In this document: in pieces, positions 35,040-43,222 of the stretch
How the letters are laid out: each line of letters begins with the position of its first letter
Position numbering within the stretch: the stretch's first letter is position 1
The notes under the pieces: generated by a model
The model's input: only the letters and a program-made list of their open reading frames with translations
The model's database searches: none
Told to the model about the DNA's origin: nothing
Program-made: the position numbers and the translations under genes
NCBI GenBank assembly: GCA_015501075.1
Contig: JADNYJ010000283.1
Coordinates: 1 to 43,222, forward strand
DNA length: 43,222 nt
From: Gymnopilus junonius
Taxonomy: Eukaryota > Basidiomycota > Agaricomycetes > Agaricales > Galerinaceae
Direction of reading: 5' to 3'

Positions 35040-37521
35040 TCAATCTCGCACAAAAGGAGATACCTCAGCATCCTCTAGCATATAATCAAATGTAAGAGGA
35101 ATGGCGGTATATAACTGAGCTAATGCTCGCTCAATTAGTACATCAAATTTCACCTTATTCAATTCTGGAGTCTCTGAACAGATGACTTCCAAATTGAATA
35201 AACCAAGGTGATTGCCTTCCTCAATTGCCAAAAGTCGAGCTTCTGCTGGACTTGTATATTCAGCAGTTGCTAGGTGAATTGGAGGCTTCTTTGTATGACA
35301 TTGAGGACAGTCTTTGTATAGGTGTTCTTTGGATTCACATCCAAAGCAACGACCTTCTTCTCGGAGTTGTTTAGTATGTTCATAATTTTTAGATTGCTGT
35401 ACTTTCTTGCCTGATGCATAATTCTTCTTTCGTTCCTTAGAAGAATAATTAACTAGTGATGTAGAGCTTGTAGTGGGAGCATTTGATGGACCAGCTGTGG
35501 CATTTGATGGTTCGAAATGCCTAGGAGGTGGACCGCGAGGAACATTTCGGCCTCGCTTTCCTTCTTCTCCAGCCATCAGGTGAGCTCGTTCGAGCCTGAC
35601 TACTGACTCTTCCAATGCTGACAATGTAATCACAGTTGGATCCAAGCCTTCCTTTGTCATTTGATGCGAAGGTAAGGCTGGCATCCCTCCAAAAAGCAAG
35701 TACTATGTCCTTGTCTGACATGTCATTAATTGTGTCAGCAATTTCCTGAAGTTTTCACAAGAAATCAATTGCAGTATGATTATCCTGTTTACAGGTATCA
35801 AATTTATCATGCTGCTGCATGCAGAAATCAACTGGAAACACATAATCAAATAATTCGGAGAAGAATTCAGTCAAATTGAAATCTTTCCATTTCGAAATTA
35901 CATCATGCTCAAAAAAGCGGTAAGCTCTTCTGCCTAAATATTTCCCAGCTAAATTGATGCCTTTGCTTTCTTTAAGACATCCTTGTTCAACCCAGAATCG
36001 GACTTCGCATACCCATTTCTTAAATAGGGTAGCTTGAACTTCTCCATTATAAACAAAGAGTGAAGTCTTCAAGAAATTTTGCTGGTACTTCAATTGAGCA
36101 AGTCTGGCTCGATATCGTTTCCTTGCTGCTCATTTACGATGCCTAGTTCTATCTGAATCACTGCTGTGATCAGAGTCAGGTTCTTCATCGAAGATATCTG
36201 TCTCGGAATCACTAGGTTCAGAAGGTGGGTTAGGAGTTTTCCTTCTTAGGTTTATTCTTAGAAGGCTTCTTGTTAGGCTGTTTGCCTCCACCCTTACTGG
36301 GACCAGGTTTTCCAGATGAGTCTCCTTTCTTACCTTTCATCTGAGGAAGATGAGTCAGAAGAGGGATCTCCACCGGGCTTATCACCAGTAATAGCACGCT
36401 GAACCACACTACCCTTTGGCAATACCGAAGTAGCTCAGTCCAGTCGTATGCTAATTGACTTAGCGTGCTTATTTTTCTTAGCCTTATTTTGGAGCTTGGC
36501 ATTCTCATCAGCCAACTCGTTGTTTATTCTGGTTGATTCTGCTTGGGTGCCAAGGAGAAACATTCTCAGCAGCCAAGACAGAAACCCTGGAGGTAATCTC
36601 ATCTACCTGTTTATGAGTAGATTGGTCTTTATCTTCTGCAGGTTTTGCAGAATCAGCTAGAGGTGCAGCATGAGCCTTTGGCTCATCAAATACTGGGATC
36701 TCCCCAATGTCATCATCATCCTCATAGTCGGACCAATGAGGGGACGATTGGGCAGATGATGGTCTCTGAATTTCAAAATCTGACTCCTCTATTTTCAGAT
36801 CTTGCTCTTGCAATTGTTCAGATGGGGGTTCAGGTCCAAACAACTCCTCCTCCAATTGTTTGCGTCCAACTGAATCCTGGCTTTCTGCCTTGGGCTGGAC
36901 TTTATTGTCTACTGAGTGATCAAATTCCTCGATCAACTCCTCAGATTCAATTGGGTTTTCAACTATGTCATCATTTTCATTACTGAACCAAGTAGGAAAA
37001 TGTTTATTGTCATCTGAGACAACAGGAACTTGCCCTTCAGATGAGGCAGTCCTCTTTGCAGGAGACTTGGGATGAATGAACCCTTCAGCATCAGGGACAT
37101 TCTCCTCTGTCTTCTCTGCAGGCCGTCATACTGGCGAGGCCTCCTTCTCTTTCCCTTTCCTGCCTGCGCCTTTCCGGTGGAAGGTACTCAAACAAGCCTG
37201 CTCCTGGTCTGAAGTGGCCCGTAGTTCCTCGCTCAAAGGCTGAGGAACTATATTCTTTGGCATCTTGGATACAGCAGCACCAACTCGGCTGCTGTATGTC
37301 TCTTTAACTAAAGAGATTTGCTTACCTTCAGTTACAGATTGCTGGACTTGAGAGTCCTGGATAATTTTGTGTTGGACATGCTGAGTGACATGTTGAAGGG
37401 TGATCAAGCCTGTCGATGTCGACTCAAGGGTTCGAGAATAGAAGGTAAAAGTGTAGAGAGTAGAAGTTGAGTTCAAAAATATGTGGAAATTAGATATTTC
37501 ACACGAGGGAAGAATCTTCAC
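35040..37521 (-). pseudogene. Gag of the gypsy element, degraded
   Basis: Gag pieces are readable in changing frames. There is an acidic N-terminal part (36936-36508, DYEDDDDIGEIPVFDEP), a Lys-rich stretch at 36230-36330, and a capsid-like part (36093-35755, WVCEVRFWVEQGC, FFSELFDYVFP) that corresponds to the Retrotrans_gag fold. The nucleocapsid part (35699-35040) has a CCHC zinc knuckle, CFGCESKEHLYKDC. In-frame TGA stops occur at 36437-36435 and 35757-35755, and there are frame changes near 36350, 35700 and 37130. Gag packages the element RNA; this copy could not make a full-length protein. Confidence 0.8.
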
Positions 37522-37601
37522 AAGAGCTTAGGCGGGAGTAAGAACTGGCCAACCTACATCTGTTCAAAGGTGAAAACTGGCTAACTATGTACATCGGTGA
37601 G

Positions 37602-37611
37602 GTTTATATAC
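37602..37611 (-). promoter_or_regulatory. TATA-like box of the gypsy element
   Basis: On the minus strand the sequence reads TATATAAACC about 85 nt upstream of the first gag-proximal frame. It is in the right place for an LTR promoter. The flanking LTR itself is not proven. Confidence 0.35.
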
Positions 37612-37764
37612 TGTAGCTACATTCAATCTTTTCTATTTACTTGACATCCGTTGTGCACCAAAATGGAGGCACAGACCACCCAGTCATCAGTGATGACTCA
37701 CGCTTTGGCGGCATCCGAGGACTCAGGAATGTCATGTTCCTTCTTTGACATCCGCTTCCTTTCA

Positions 37765-38670
37765 GCACAGCACAATAGAAAAGTGTGATGTTTGTCCTTT
37801 GTTTGTCCCTGATACTCAACTGGTTCCCATTTCCCCTTCACCTTCAACAACATATTCTAGGCCTCCCATCCTAAAATAAATTCCAAAAAAATATGTTTTA
37901 TATATTAAACACATCTAAGATAAGACTGGTGGTATGAATTGTGCAGTGACTGAAAATTGAGATGTGGGGAGAATTTTTGTTGAAATTCTGTGCATGCTGG
38001 GCTCAGTTGCATCAAGGAAAAAAATATGAATACCAAGATTCTCATCCAGGGCATGTATTCTGAAGGTTCGACATGAATTTTAAGGTCAGAATTTGAGTGT
38101 TGTGACCAAGTAAGGCAGCCTGTTGGATGCTGTCAGATGCAGCTTCTGCATGCCACCTGACCTGTCAAAATGTGACACGTCAAAGCACAGCTTCTTCAGG
38201 GGGCACTCTATAGCAAATGCAATAATTACTCACTTGTTTTCAAATTTCTGGGGAGGTCGAAATGACGGTGAGAATTCGAGTCATTGCCTGCATGTTGCAC
38301 ATAAAATGTTATCAGGAAAACATAAATTTTTTCGAGTGAAACTTACACAAATGGGTTGTCGTAAACTTACCGTATGAATCTACCTACTTAGATTGAGGGA
38401 GGGAGCTTGTTGAAGAGCGGAAACGAAGAGGAACATGGAGGAACCGGTTGAAATTCCCGGTTGGCGGGAGAACAAACAACTGCAAATATCACGCTTTTAC
38501 ATCGAGCCGTGCCCACCCCCACTGTCGGTAGTACGGGCCCGGTTGTCACGTGTTGACATTACGTAACCTTAGTATTCGTCTCAGTATCCACCCACACGCA
38601 TAGGATACTGGCCGATTAACAACGCTTTCTAGCCCACTATTGCGTACTTACAATCCTTATACCCACAGGC
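37765..38670. other. Intergenic, no gene seen
   Basis: Between the right end of the retroelement and the 3' end of the riboflavin kinase gene. It is AT-rich in its left half. A plus-strand frame at 38123-38377 has no motif. The right retroelement boundary probably lies at or just left of this interval. Confidence 0.4.
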
Positions 38671-39261
38671 CTATTCTGCCTCTGCTGTTTCTCGCAACAA
38701 CCAACTGCCATCCAGCATGCCCTTGCCCGTCTCCCGTAATGCCCAAGCCTCGCGGTCCAAGCTCTTACGCGCTACATCGCAGTCCACCTTGATGTCCTCG
38801 ATCAGCTCGTCCACCCCAGCGTAGCCTCTCATCTCCCTGATGAACCCCGTGATCAGGACCCGCATCTCGACGCCGTAGAAGTCCGCCTCGAAGTCGTGGA
38901 GCACGTGCACCTCCGCCGACGGCAGCGTGTTGTTGTAAAAGTTGTTGCACCCGATCGACATCACCATGGGATATACGCTGAACCCCGTGGCTACCGTCGT
39001 TGTGGAGCTGGATGATTTCGTGGGGGGTTGATTGGGATATGAAGACGGTAGGCGCAGAGAAGCCCAGCCGAAGTACACCCCGGACTTGACATCGGCGAGC
39101 CATGGTGTTGAGTTGTCGTCGACGGGGAGGTTGGCGGTGGGGATGCCTAGTTCTCTGGAGCCACGCCCGAAGCCCCTGATTACTTTGCCTTCCATTCGCA
39201 AGGGATAGGGCTTCTCGAGCCCGGTAGAGAGGCCGATGATGGGTGGACGGGCGACTGTCAT
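38671..39261 (-). CDS. FMN1: Riboflavin kinase
   Basis: ATP:riboflavin 5'-phosphotransferase, which makes FMN, the first step from riboflavin to flavin cofactors. The intron-less frame of 196 residues is of normal size for the fungal enzyme. Motifs: the nucleotide/metal-binding loop GRGSRELGIPTANLP (about residues 32-46) with the PTAN signature, SGVYFGWASL, MVMSIGCNNFYNN, and the catalytic-Glu region AEVHVLHDFEADFYG, followed by FIREMRGYAGVDELI. There is a Ser/Thr-rich insert at about residues 80-90. The start ATG at 39261 gives a short leader before YPLRMEGKVIRGFG, as expected. The frame is intact, in contrast to many neighbours. The upstream DNA carries a near-perfect palindrome and a large foldback, described separately. 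Confidence 0.93.
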   Translation of the reverse strand: MTVARPPIIGLSTGLEKPYPLRMEGKVIRGFGRGSRELGIPTANLPVDDNSTPWLADVKSGVYFGWASLRLPSSYPNQPPTKSSSSTTTVATGFSVYPMVMSIGCNNFYNNTLPSAEVHVLHDFEADFYGVEMRVLITGFIREMRGYAGVDELIEDIKVDCDVARKSLDREAWALRETGKGMLDGSWLLRETAEAE

Positions 39262-39355
39262 TGAAGGGGGGCTTCTTGTAGCGGCGGTTATCGAGGACAG
39301 TGTTGGACAGTCATGGCTAAATGGCCGAAGTCATGACCTGACGTTTTGTAACTTG

Positions 39356-39380
39356 GTCATGACTAGTCACTAGTCATGAC
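39356..39380. promoter_or_regulatory. Near-perfect 25-bp palindrome upstream of riboflavin kinase
   Basis: The sequence GTCATGACTAGT-C-ACTAGTCATGAC is symmetrical around position 39368. It lies about 95 nt upstream of the riboflavin kinase ATG, within its promoter. Related half-sites (GTCATGAC or AGTCATG) recur at about 39310-39337. It could be a site for a dimeric transcription factor; the factor is unknown. Confidence 0.5.
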
Positions 39381-39457
39381 TATCAAAATGACCCTGACTT
39401 GACTGATGGCGCGATTTCATCACGTGTAGGTGGGTAAGGTCGGTCTGGCGCGTCATC

Positions 39458-39554
39458 ACACGGGGGGCAAGCAGCTGTCCAATTGGCTCAAATGAGCATT
39501 TGTAGTATAACAGTGCTCATTTTGAGCCGTTGGACAGCTGCTTGCCCGTCGTGT
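39458..39554. repeat. Foldback: 41-bp inverted repeat with 15-nt loop
   Basis: The left arm 39458-39498 and right arm 39514-39554 are complementary apart from about three mismatches and two single-base bulges. The shared core is GCAAGCAGCTGTCCAA. The loop is 39499-39513. It lies about 200 nt upstream of the riboflavin kinase start. It could be a small foldback/MITE-type element, a cruciform-forming regulatory element, or the stem of a hairpin RNA. Confidence 0.8.
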
Positions 39555-40177
39555 CAGTCATTGAATGTCATAGACTACAATGGCTCATCTTCGGTAAAGG
39601 AGGAGATCTAGGGACTTTCAACAACTTGGCTTCACTGGCCACAATAGAACATGATGACCATTTGATGTAGTAGAAAATAAAACCCCTTCCAACGCTGTTC
39701 CGTATAATAAATTTGTCTCATAATTACGGTTAATTTTGGTCTGACAGACCTGTCGTGTCGTTGTCTTCACCAAACGTGGATAGACATTTCATGATTTCAC
39801 TTGAGCCTGTAGAAAAGGATTGAAAGGAGTGAATTTGTACGACTACTTAACCTTGATGCTGAGGGTGACGAGGATCCTGAGCTCCTTGGACGAAACCACT
39901 GCCTAAATTGTACTTGGATAGTCAAATATTACATTATTCTACCTACGCCTATCAATTTTTACATCTAATAGAGTCGATAATTTGTGCTGAATGCAAGAGC
40001 AAGACTATACCAGTGCCATCAACCGCGATCTCTTTCTGGAAGGAATTCGGTCAAGTCATCCGCCAAATGACTGATGACTTGACCGTTGATAGCCTGATCG
40101 ATTTATACATAGTATATTCTTGGATATCGATCGCGTTACATAAATAAGTTGAGCTACTGAGTACTACTTTCAGATTC
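39555..40177. other. Intergenic, no gene seen
   Basis: Between the foldback and the 3' end of the mitochondrial carrier gene. A plus-strand frame at 39908-40147 has no motif. No further repeats noted. Confidence 0.45.
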
Positions 40178-41339
40178 CTATGAGCCCATGCACCGCCCAC
40201 TCATACACGCCAGGAACACTGCGCCCCCCGCGGATATCCATAACGTCCGTGGTACGACACCTGCAAAGAGGGCTCTTGGTCCTTCTGCAGTGTATATTGC
40301 CCGAAATCTACTCAATAGAGAAGGAAGCTTTTCTTTGGATGGGTCCTAGATGGAAAAGGATATGGCGTTGAATGAGTGAGAAACTGGTTTGAGTGGTAAT
40401 AAAGAGAAGAAAGCGTACTCGTAAGTCAAGCATAACCCGCGTCTTGAGCACGTCCAGTGGTGTGGTAAGTGCGGCAGCTACGCCTCCTGCTATACTCCCG
40501 CATACAGCTGCTTCGTGCGCGTAGAGAGGTTTACGGTTAATCCTTCTGGAGAGTTGGAGCTTGAGGAATTCGTAGAGTGGGAATTGCAGGGAGGTGAAAG
40601 GGATCTATATGTCCAGAGGTGGGTTGAGTGAAGGAAAAGAATTGCGTGGAAGAGGAATGCACCTCTCGCATCACGGTTATTCCAAACCCTCTGTAGAAGC
40701 CGCTCAAGCCGTCGTTGGTCAGCACCAATCTCGCGGCGGCGAATGATGACCCTCCAAGCGCACCATAGGTCGAGGTCTGCATTCGCGTTTTGATGACTTC
40801 TGTCGGCACGCGGACCAAGCATGCAGCCTGAAAGGGACCAACCGTAAATGGTATAGTTCAATAGCTTATAAGAAATCCCCGGGGCAAACTAGGGACAACC
40901 GTACAACTTCCCCCACAGACGCTGAAATCATATGTTTCAATGGCGCAAGATTTTCCGGGAGAGGGAGTGTCTTTTTCATTGTGTCGTAAGTTGAGAAAAA
41001 GGCAGCCGCTAAACTGAAGAATTAGTCTGAAAAGTCTGAACTTCTTTCAAGAACGAGTCCCGAAGAAAGCCGACAAACCTCCCGGTGCACTTCCCACAAC
41101 GACACTTCCAATGCCCTTATACACGCCAGAGAGACCTCCAGCTGCTCTGAACCCTTGAGAGGACTGGAGACGCGTCTTTATGGTGTCTATGGGGAAGAAG
41201 AGCAAGTCTACGGAAGTCCCTGCTACACCACCGGCCTAAAGAATGAATTCAAAGCAAATTAGAAGAGGGTTTTTGAAGGAAAAAAGGAAATAGATACCAG
41301 AAGGGATTGAACGAATGTCGGCCGAGATTCTGCAGACAT
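40178..41339 (-). CDS. Mitochondrial S-adenosylmethionine carrier (PET8/SLC25A26-like)
   Basis: An inner-membrane carrier that exchanges cytosolic S-adenosylmethionine for mitochondrial S-adenosylhomocysteine. Six exons on the minus strand: 41339-41298, 41235-41079, 41008-40905, 40827-40663, 40604-40419 and 40345-40178. They give 273 codons, with phases agreeing throughout. The three carrier signatures are present: [20 protein letters not shown] and [13 protein letters not shown]-carrier features include [25 protein letters not shown] and [14 protein letters not shown]. After GGAVFL the sequence ends [10 protein letters not shown], whereas one added G at about 40210-40213 would give a longer, carrier-like helix end; this is a probable one-base loss. 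The first exon is only 14 residues, as in related genes. The transport lesion is likely mild even if real. Confidence 0.88.
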
Positions 41340-41700
41340 TTTGGCCCCTTGGAAGGCGCGGGTATATGTACGGAGAAACTGTGGTCGGTGGTGGAGACCA
41401 AAACCTTGTTTGGAACTATTTTCCAGCGTCACGGTATAGGTCTGAACTATTCTTGTCGATGGACCATCTCTCGATCTCAACCAACATTGCAGATTCCTTG
41501 TCAACCATGGGCTGCCTCTTCTGCCAGCATTCTACCTGGCGCAAACCTCATCAAGTCTGTCGGTTATCTCATGGCGATCCGTGTGGCGAGCTGACTGTGC
41601 TAGCATCCCAAATAACGAAGGCGAAGCAATTCTTTCACGATACGATGTCCGACCTGTTGAAGAAACAAAGAAACACGAAGCAAAATAAATGATATCCATG
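41340..41700. other. Short interval, possible 5' remnants of the F-box gene
   Basis: Upstream of the carrier start. Plus-strand pieces (for example LWSVVETKTLFGTIF) are reminiscent of F-box-family sequence but too broken to model. Confidence 0.3.
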
Positions 41701-41749
41701 GCCAGTTACTGGAAAGTTTCCTGTGGAGCTTATATGCTCTATATTTCAA

Positions 41750-42800
41750 TTTTATGCTCCCCACATGCCTTTCGTCTAAACCTGGCGAAGCCTTCGACGA
41801 TGCAAGGGAGGCTGTCAAAGCACCATTGACTTTGGGAGCAGCGTATCAAGATTGGCGGCTCATTGCGTGGTTGACGCAGCAGCTGTGGAGGTCGATCCTT
41901 GTATGGCTTAGTTCGTCCAAGTTAAAGCGATATACTGAGATGATACGTGGATGGCTTGGACGATCAGGCAGCCTTCCTTTGTATATTCGCGTTTCCTGCT
42001 ACCAACAAACACCAAAGTCGAATGCAATTTCTAAGCCTGTTGCCATGCTCAATCTGGAATTCGGCCACCGGCAAATTCTCGACCTTTTCTGGAATTACTT
42101 CCCAGTTTGTCCGGAATGCTTCCCAAACATCTTCCGTTCTACGCTCGTTAAGACTTAAACGATGAAGTTTACTGGGTGCGCGCTTGGGACTCCAGTTGCC
42201 AGGTGCTCTCAGGCCAACCAATCTTTTTCTATCTGGAATACGTTACAGATCAGTCATCATTCGGTGGGATGGCATCACTTCGGTGGTAGCAGCATACTTT
42301 TACCTCCCTGAATGATTGGACCTTCTCAGGAATGCACCGGGAATCAATTTTAACTGGGTCTGCTTTCCCTCTTTGAAGACACTAGGGCTCAAGGTTACTA
42401 CAAACGACCGAACTTCTAGAGCTCTCATCTCATTCTTCAAGCGCTCTTCTTGTCCTCTAGAAGAACTGGCAGTTATCAACACACATTTTACGAAATATGA
42501 TAGTCTCCATACCCTTCCGTTTATGCAGACGTTCTCTTAGGATCTGGTGCCGCCTATGTTTGGTCCCCTTTCTGATATGCATCGTTGTCGTCCTTTGAAG
42601 GTCTTTCATATACATCTCAACCAAAGTGTCTCTATTGATTCTATCTCGATGATGGACAAACAATCTGCTCTAAACCTTGCCTCTGCCAAGAAAACCTGGC
42701 TGGATTTCATGATTTACCCTGAAATTGTAAGCATATTATTACAGATGCTATGGTTCATCATGGTATTGAATATTGACTCCTGGGTCACCATTTGACAATG
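41750..42800 (+). pseudogene. F-box-family gene remnant
   Basis: Plus-strand pieces in changing frames resemble the large F-box families of Agaricomycetes. They read AAYQDWRLIAWLTQQLW (the usual 'C..WR.IA...P.LW' motif after the F-box), then a segment ending MIRGWLGRSGSLPLYIRV, and then leucine-rich strands (FPSLKTLGLKV, then SSCPLEELAVINTHFTKYD). A stop follows FMQTFS at about 42538, and further frame changes occur. The F-box itself is not visible. Such proteins would serve as substrate adaptors of SCF ubiquitin ligases. The piece is probably dead. Confidence 0.55.
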
Positions 42801-43222
42801 TCAGTGGATTCTTTTTATCTGTCAATACGTGCTGTATATGTGCTGACTGACTATCTACGTATGCAGGAATGTCCTACGAAATGAGAAATTCGCACAAAGA
42901 ATGTTGAACCGTCAGTGGTGAGGTTTTGACAGAAGGAAGTCGAGGTATGATAGGACGATGGAGTGACTATTCATCTAAGGAGGACGTCCCGAGAGGAACA
43001 ACTAGGGTTTTACTTTATCCGGTTTCATAAAACCCTTCACAATTCGAATTTCTTTCTAAGACGCCTCCCTTTGAAATCACGTGCACGGTAACTTTTGTCT
43101 TCTAAAACATTTAACCTTTGATTGAAATTCATCGATGACTTTCACCTTTGTATTCCTCCCCAGTTTCTGTAGAAGCAATGCAGATCGACGAAAATAGGGT
43201 AATGCAAAAGCTGCAGCAGAAT
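42801..43222. other. Right-edge region, no gene seen
   Basis: No supported frame. The sequence may contain the 3' flank of the F-box remnant or the start of a gene beyond the window. Confidence 0.4.

Larger units (their letters stand above)
29593..37764 (-). mobile_element. Ty3/gypsy LTR retrotransposon, degraded gag, near-complete pol
   Basis: Gene order on the minus strand is gag, zinc knuckle, aspartic protease, reverse transcriptase, RNase H, integrase, chromodomain-like end, then an additional long 3' frame. This is the Ty3/gypsy (chromovirus-like) order. Long terminal repeats were not found as long repeats. Only a 34-bp exact match (29626-29659 and 37731-37764) occurs near both ends, and it reads TG... 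on the sense strand. A TATA-like box on the minus strand at 37602-37611 fits an LTR promoter. The boundaries given are those of the recognisable coding plus the 34-bp match, not proven ends. Gag holds stops and frame changes, pol has one small deletion and one downstream shift, so the copy is probably immobile. Confidence 0.85.

Noticed and set aside
38123..38377. Open frame of 84 codons near the riboflavin kinase
   Set aside because: No start context or motif, Phe/His/Ser-biased composition; treated as non-coding.

Overview
This is a fungal nuclear window, most likely from an Agaricomycete (Basidiomycota). Evidence for this: coding regions are split by short GT-AG introns of about 50-80 nt; the genes include an SRPK/Sky1 kinase, riboflavin kinase, a PET8-type mitochondrial carrier, a Golgi GDA1/CD39 nucleoside diphosphatase and aminoglycoside-phosphotransferase-fold (APH) proteins; and the accessory genes are typical of mushroom genomes (a Crinkler-like nuclease-kinase, a small secreted protein with a REL(D/E)EL pattern, F-box remnants, Ty3/gypsy elements with a long 3' open frame). 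No gene was checked against a database. Family names rest on motifs I can read in the sequence.

Layout. 1-2.3 kb: no clear protein gene, but a run of well-formed introns on the plus strand suggests a spliced, mostly non-coding transcript. 2.4-6.4 kb: a Ser/Asn-rich protein and an APH-fold protein on the minus strand, then a broken C2H2 zinc-finger gene and a two-exon unknown gene on the plus strand. 6.4-9.7 kb: gene-poor. 9.7-12.0 kb: SRPK-type kinase (+). 12.9-13.5 kb: chromodomain debris of a retroelement. 13.9-14.9 kb: second APH-fold gene (+). 15.0-17.9 kb: a C2-like gene and a small secreted protein gene, both minus; the last exon and downstream flank of the latter exist twice. 18.9-20.6 kb: truncated Golgi nucleoside diphosphatase (+). 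20.6-21.1 kb: unknown protein (-). 21.7-24.7 kb: two neighbouring plus-strand genes, each with a PD-(D/E)XK nuclease-like core; the second adds a Crinkler-like header and a protein-kinase-like C-terminus. 26.1-29.3 kb: a multi-exon, low-complexity, acidic protein gene (-) with several frame breaks. 29.6-37.8 kb: a Ty3/gypsy retrotransposon (-) with degraded gag and a nearly complete pol. 38.7-39.3 kb: riboflavin kinase (-). 39.3-40.1 kb: intergenic DNA with a near-perfect palindrome and a strong foldback. 40.2-41.3 kb: six-exon S-adenosylmethionine carrier (-). 41.3-42.8 kb: decayed F-box gene (+).

Two themes stand out. First, the 21.7-24.7 kb nuclease / Crinkler-nuclease-kinase pair is the best candidate for an under-described system. 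Second, many otherwise well-conserved genes (SRPK, GDA1, APH, SAM carrier, zinc finger, Crinkler kinase, pol) carry frame changes that would be corrected by adding one base, often at a C or G run. That is either a signature of assembly/consensus error or a burst of recent gene decay, and it must be settled before any of these loci is called a pseudogene.
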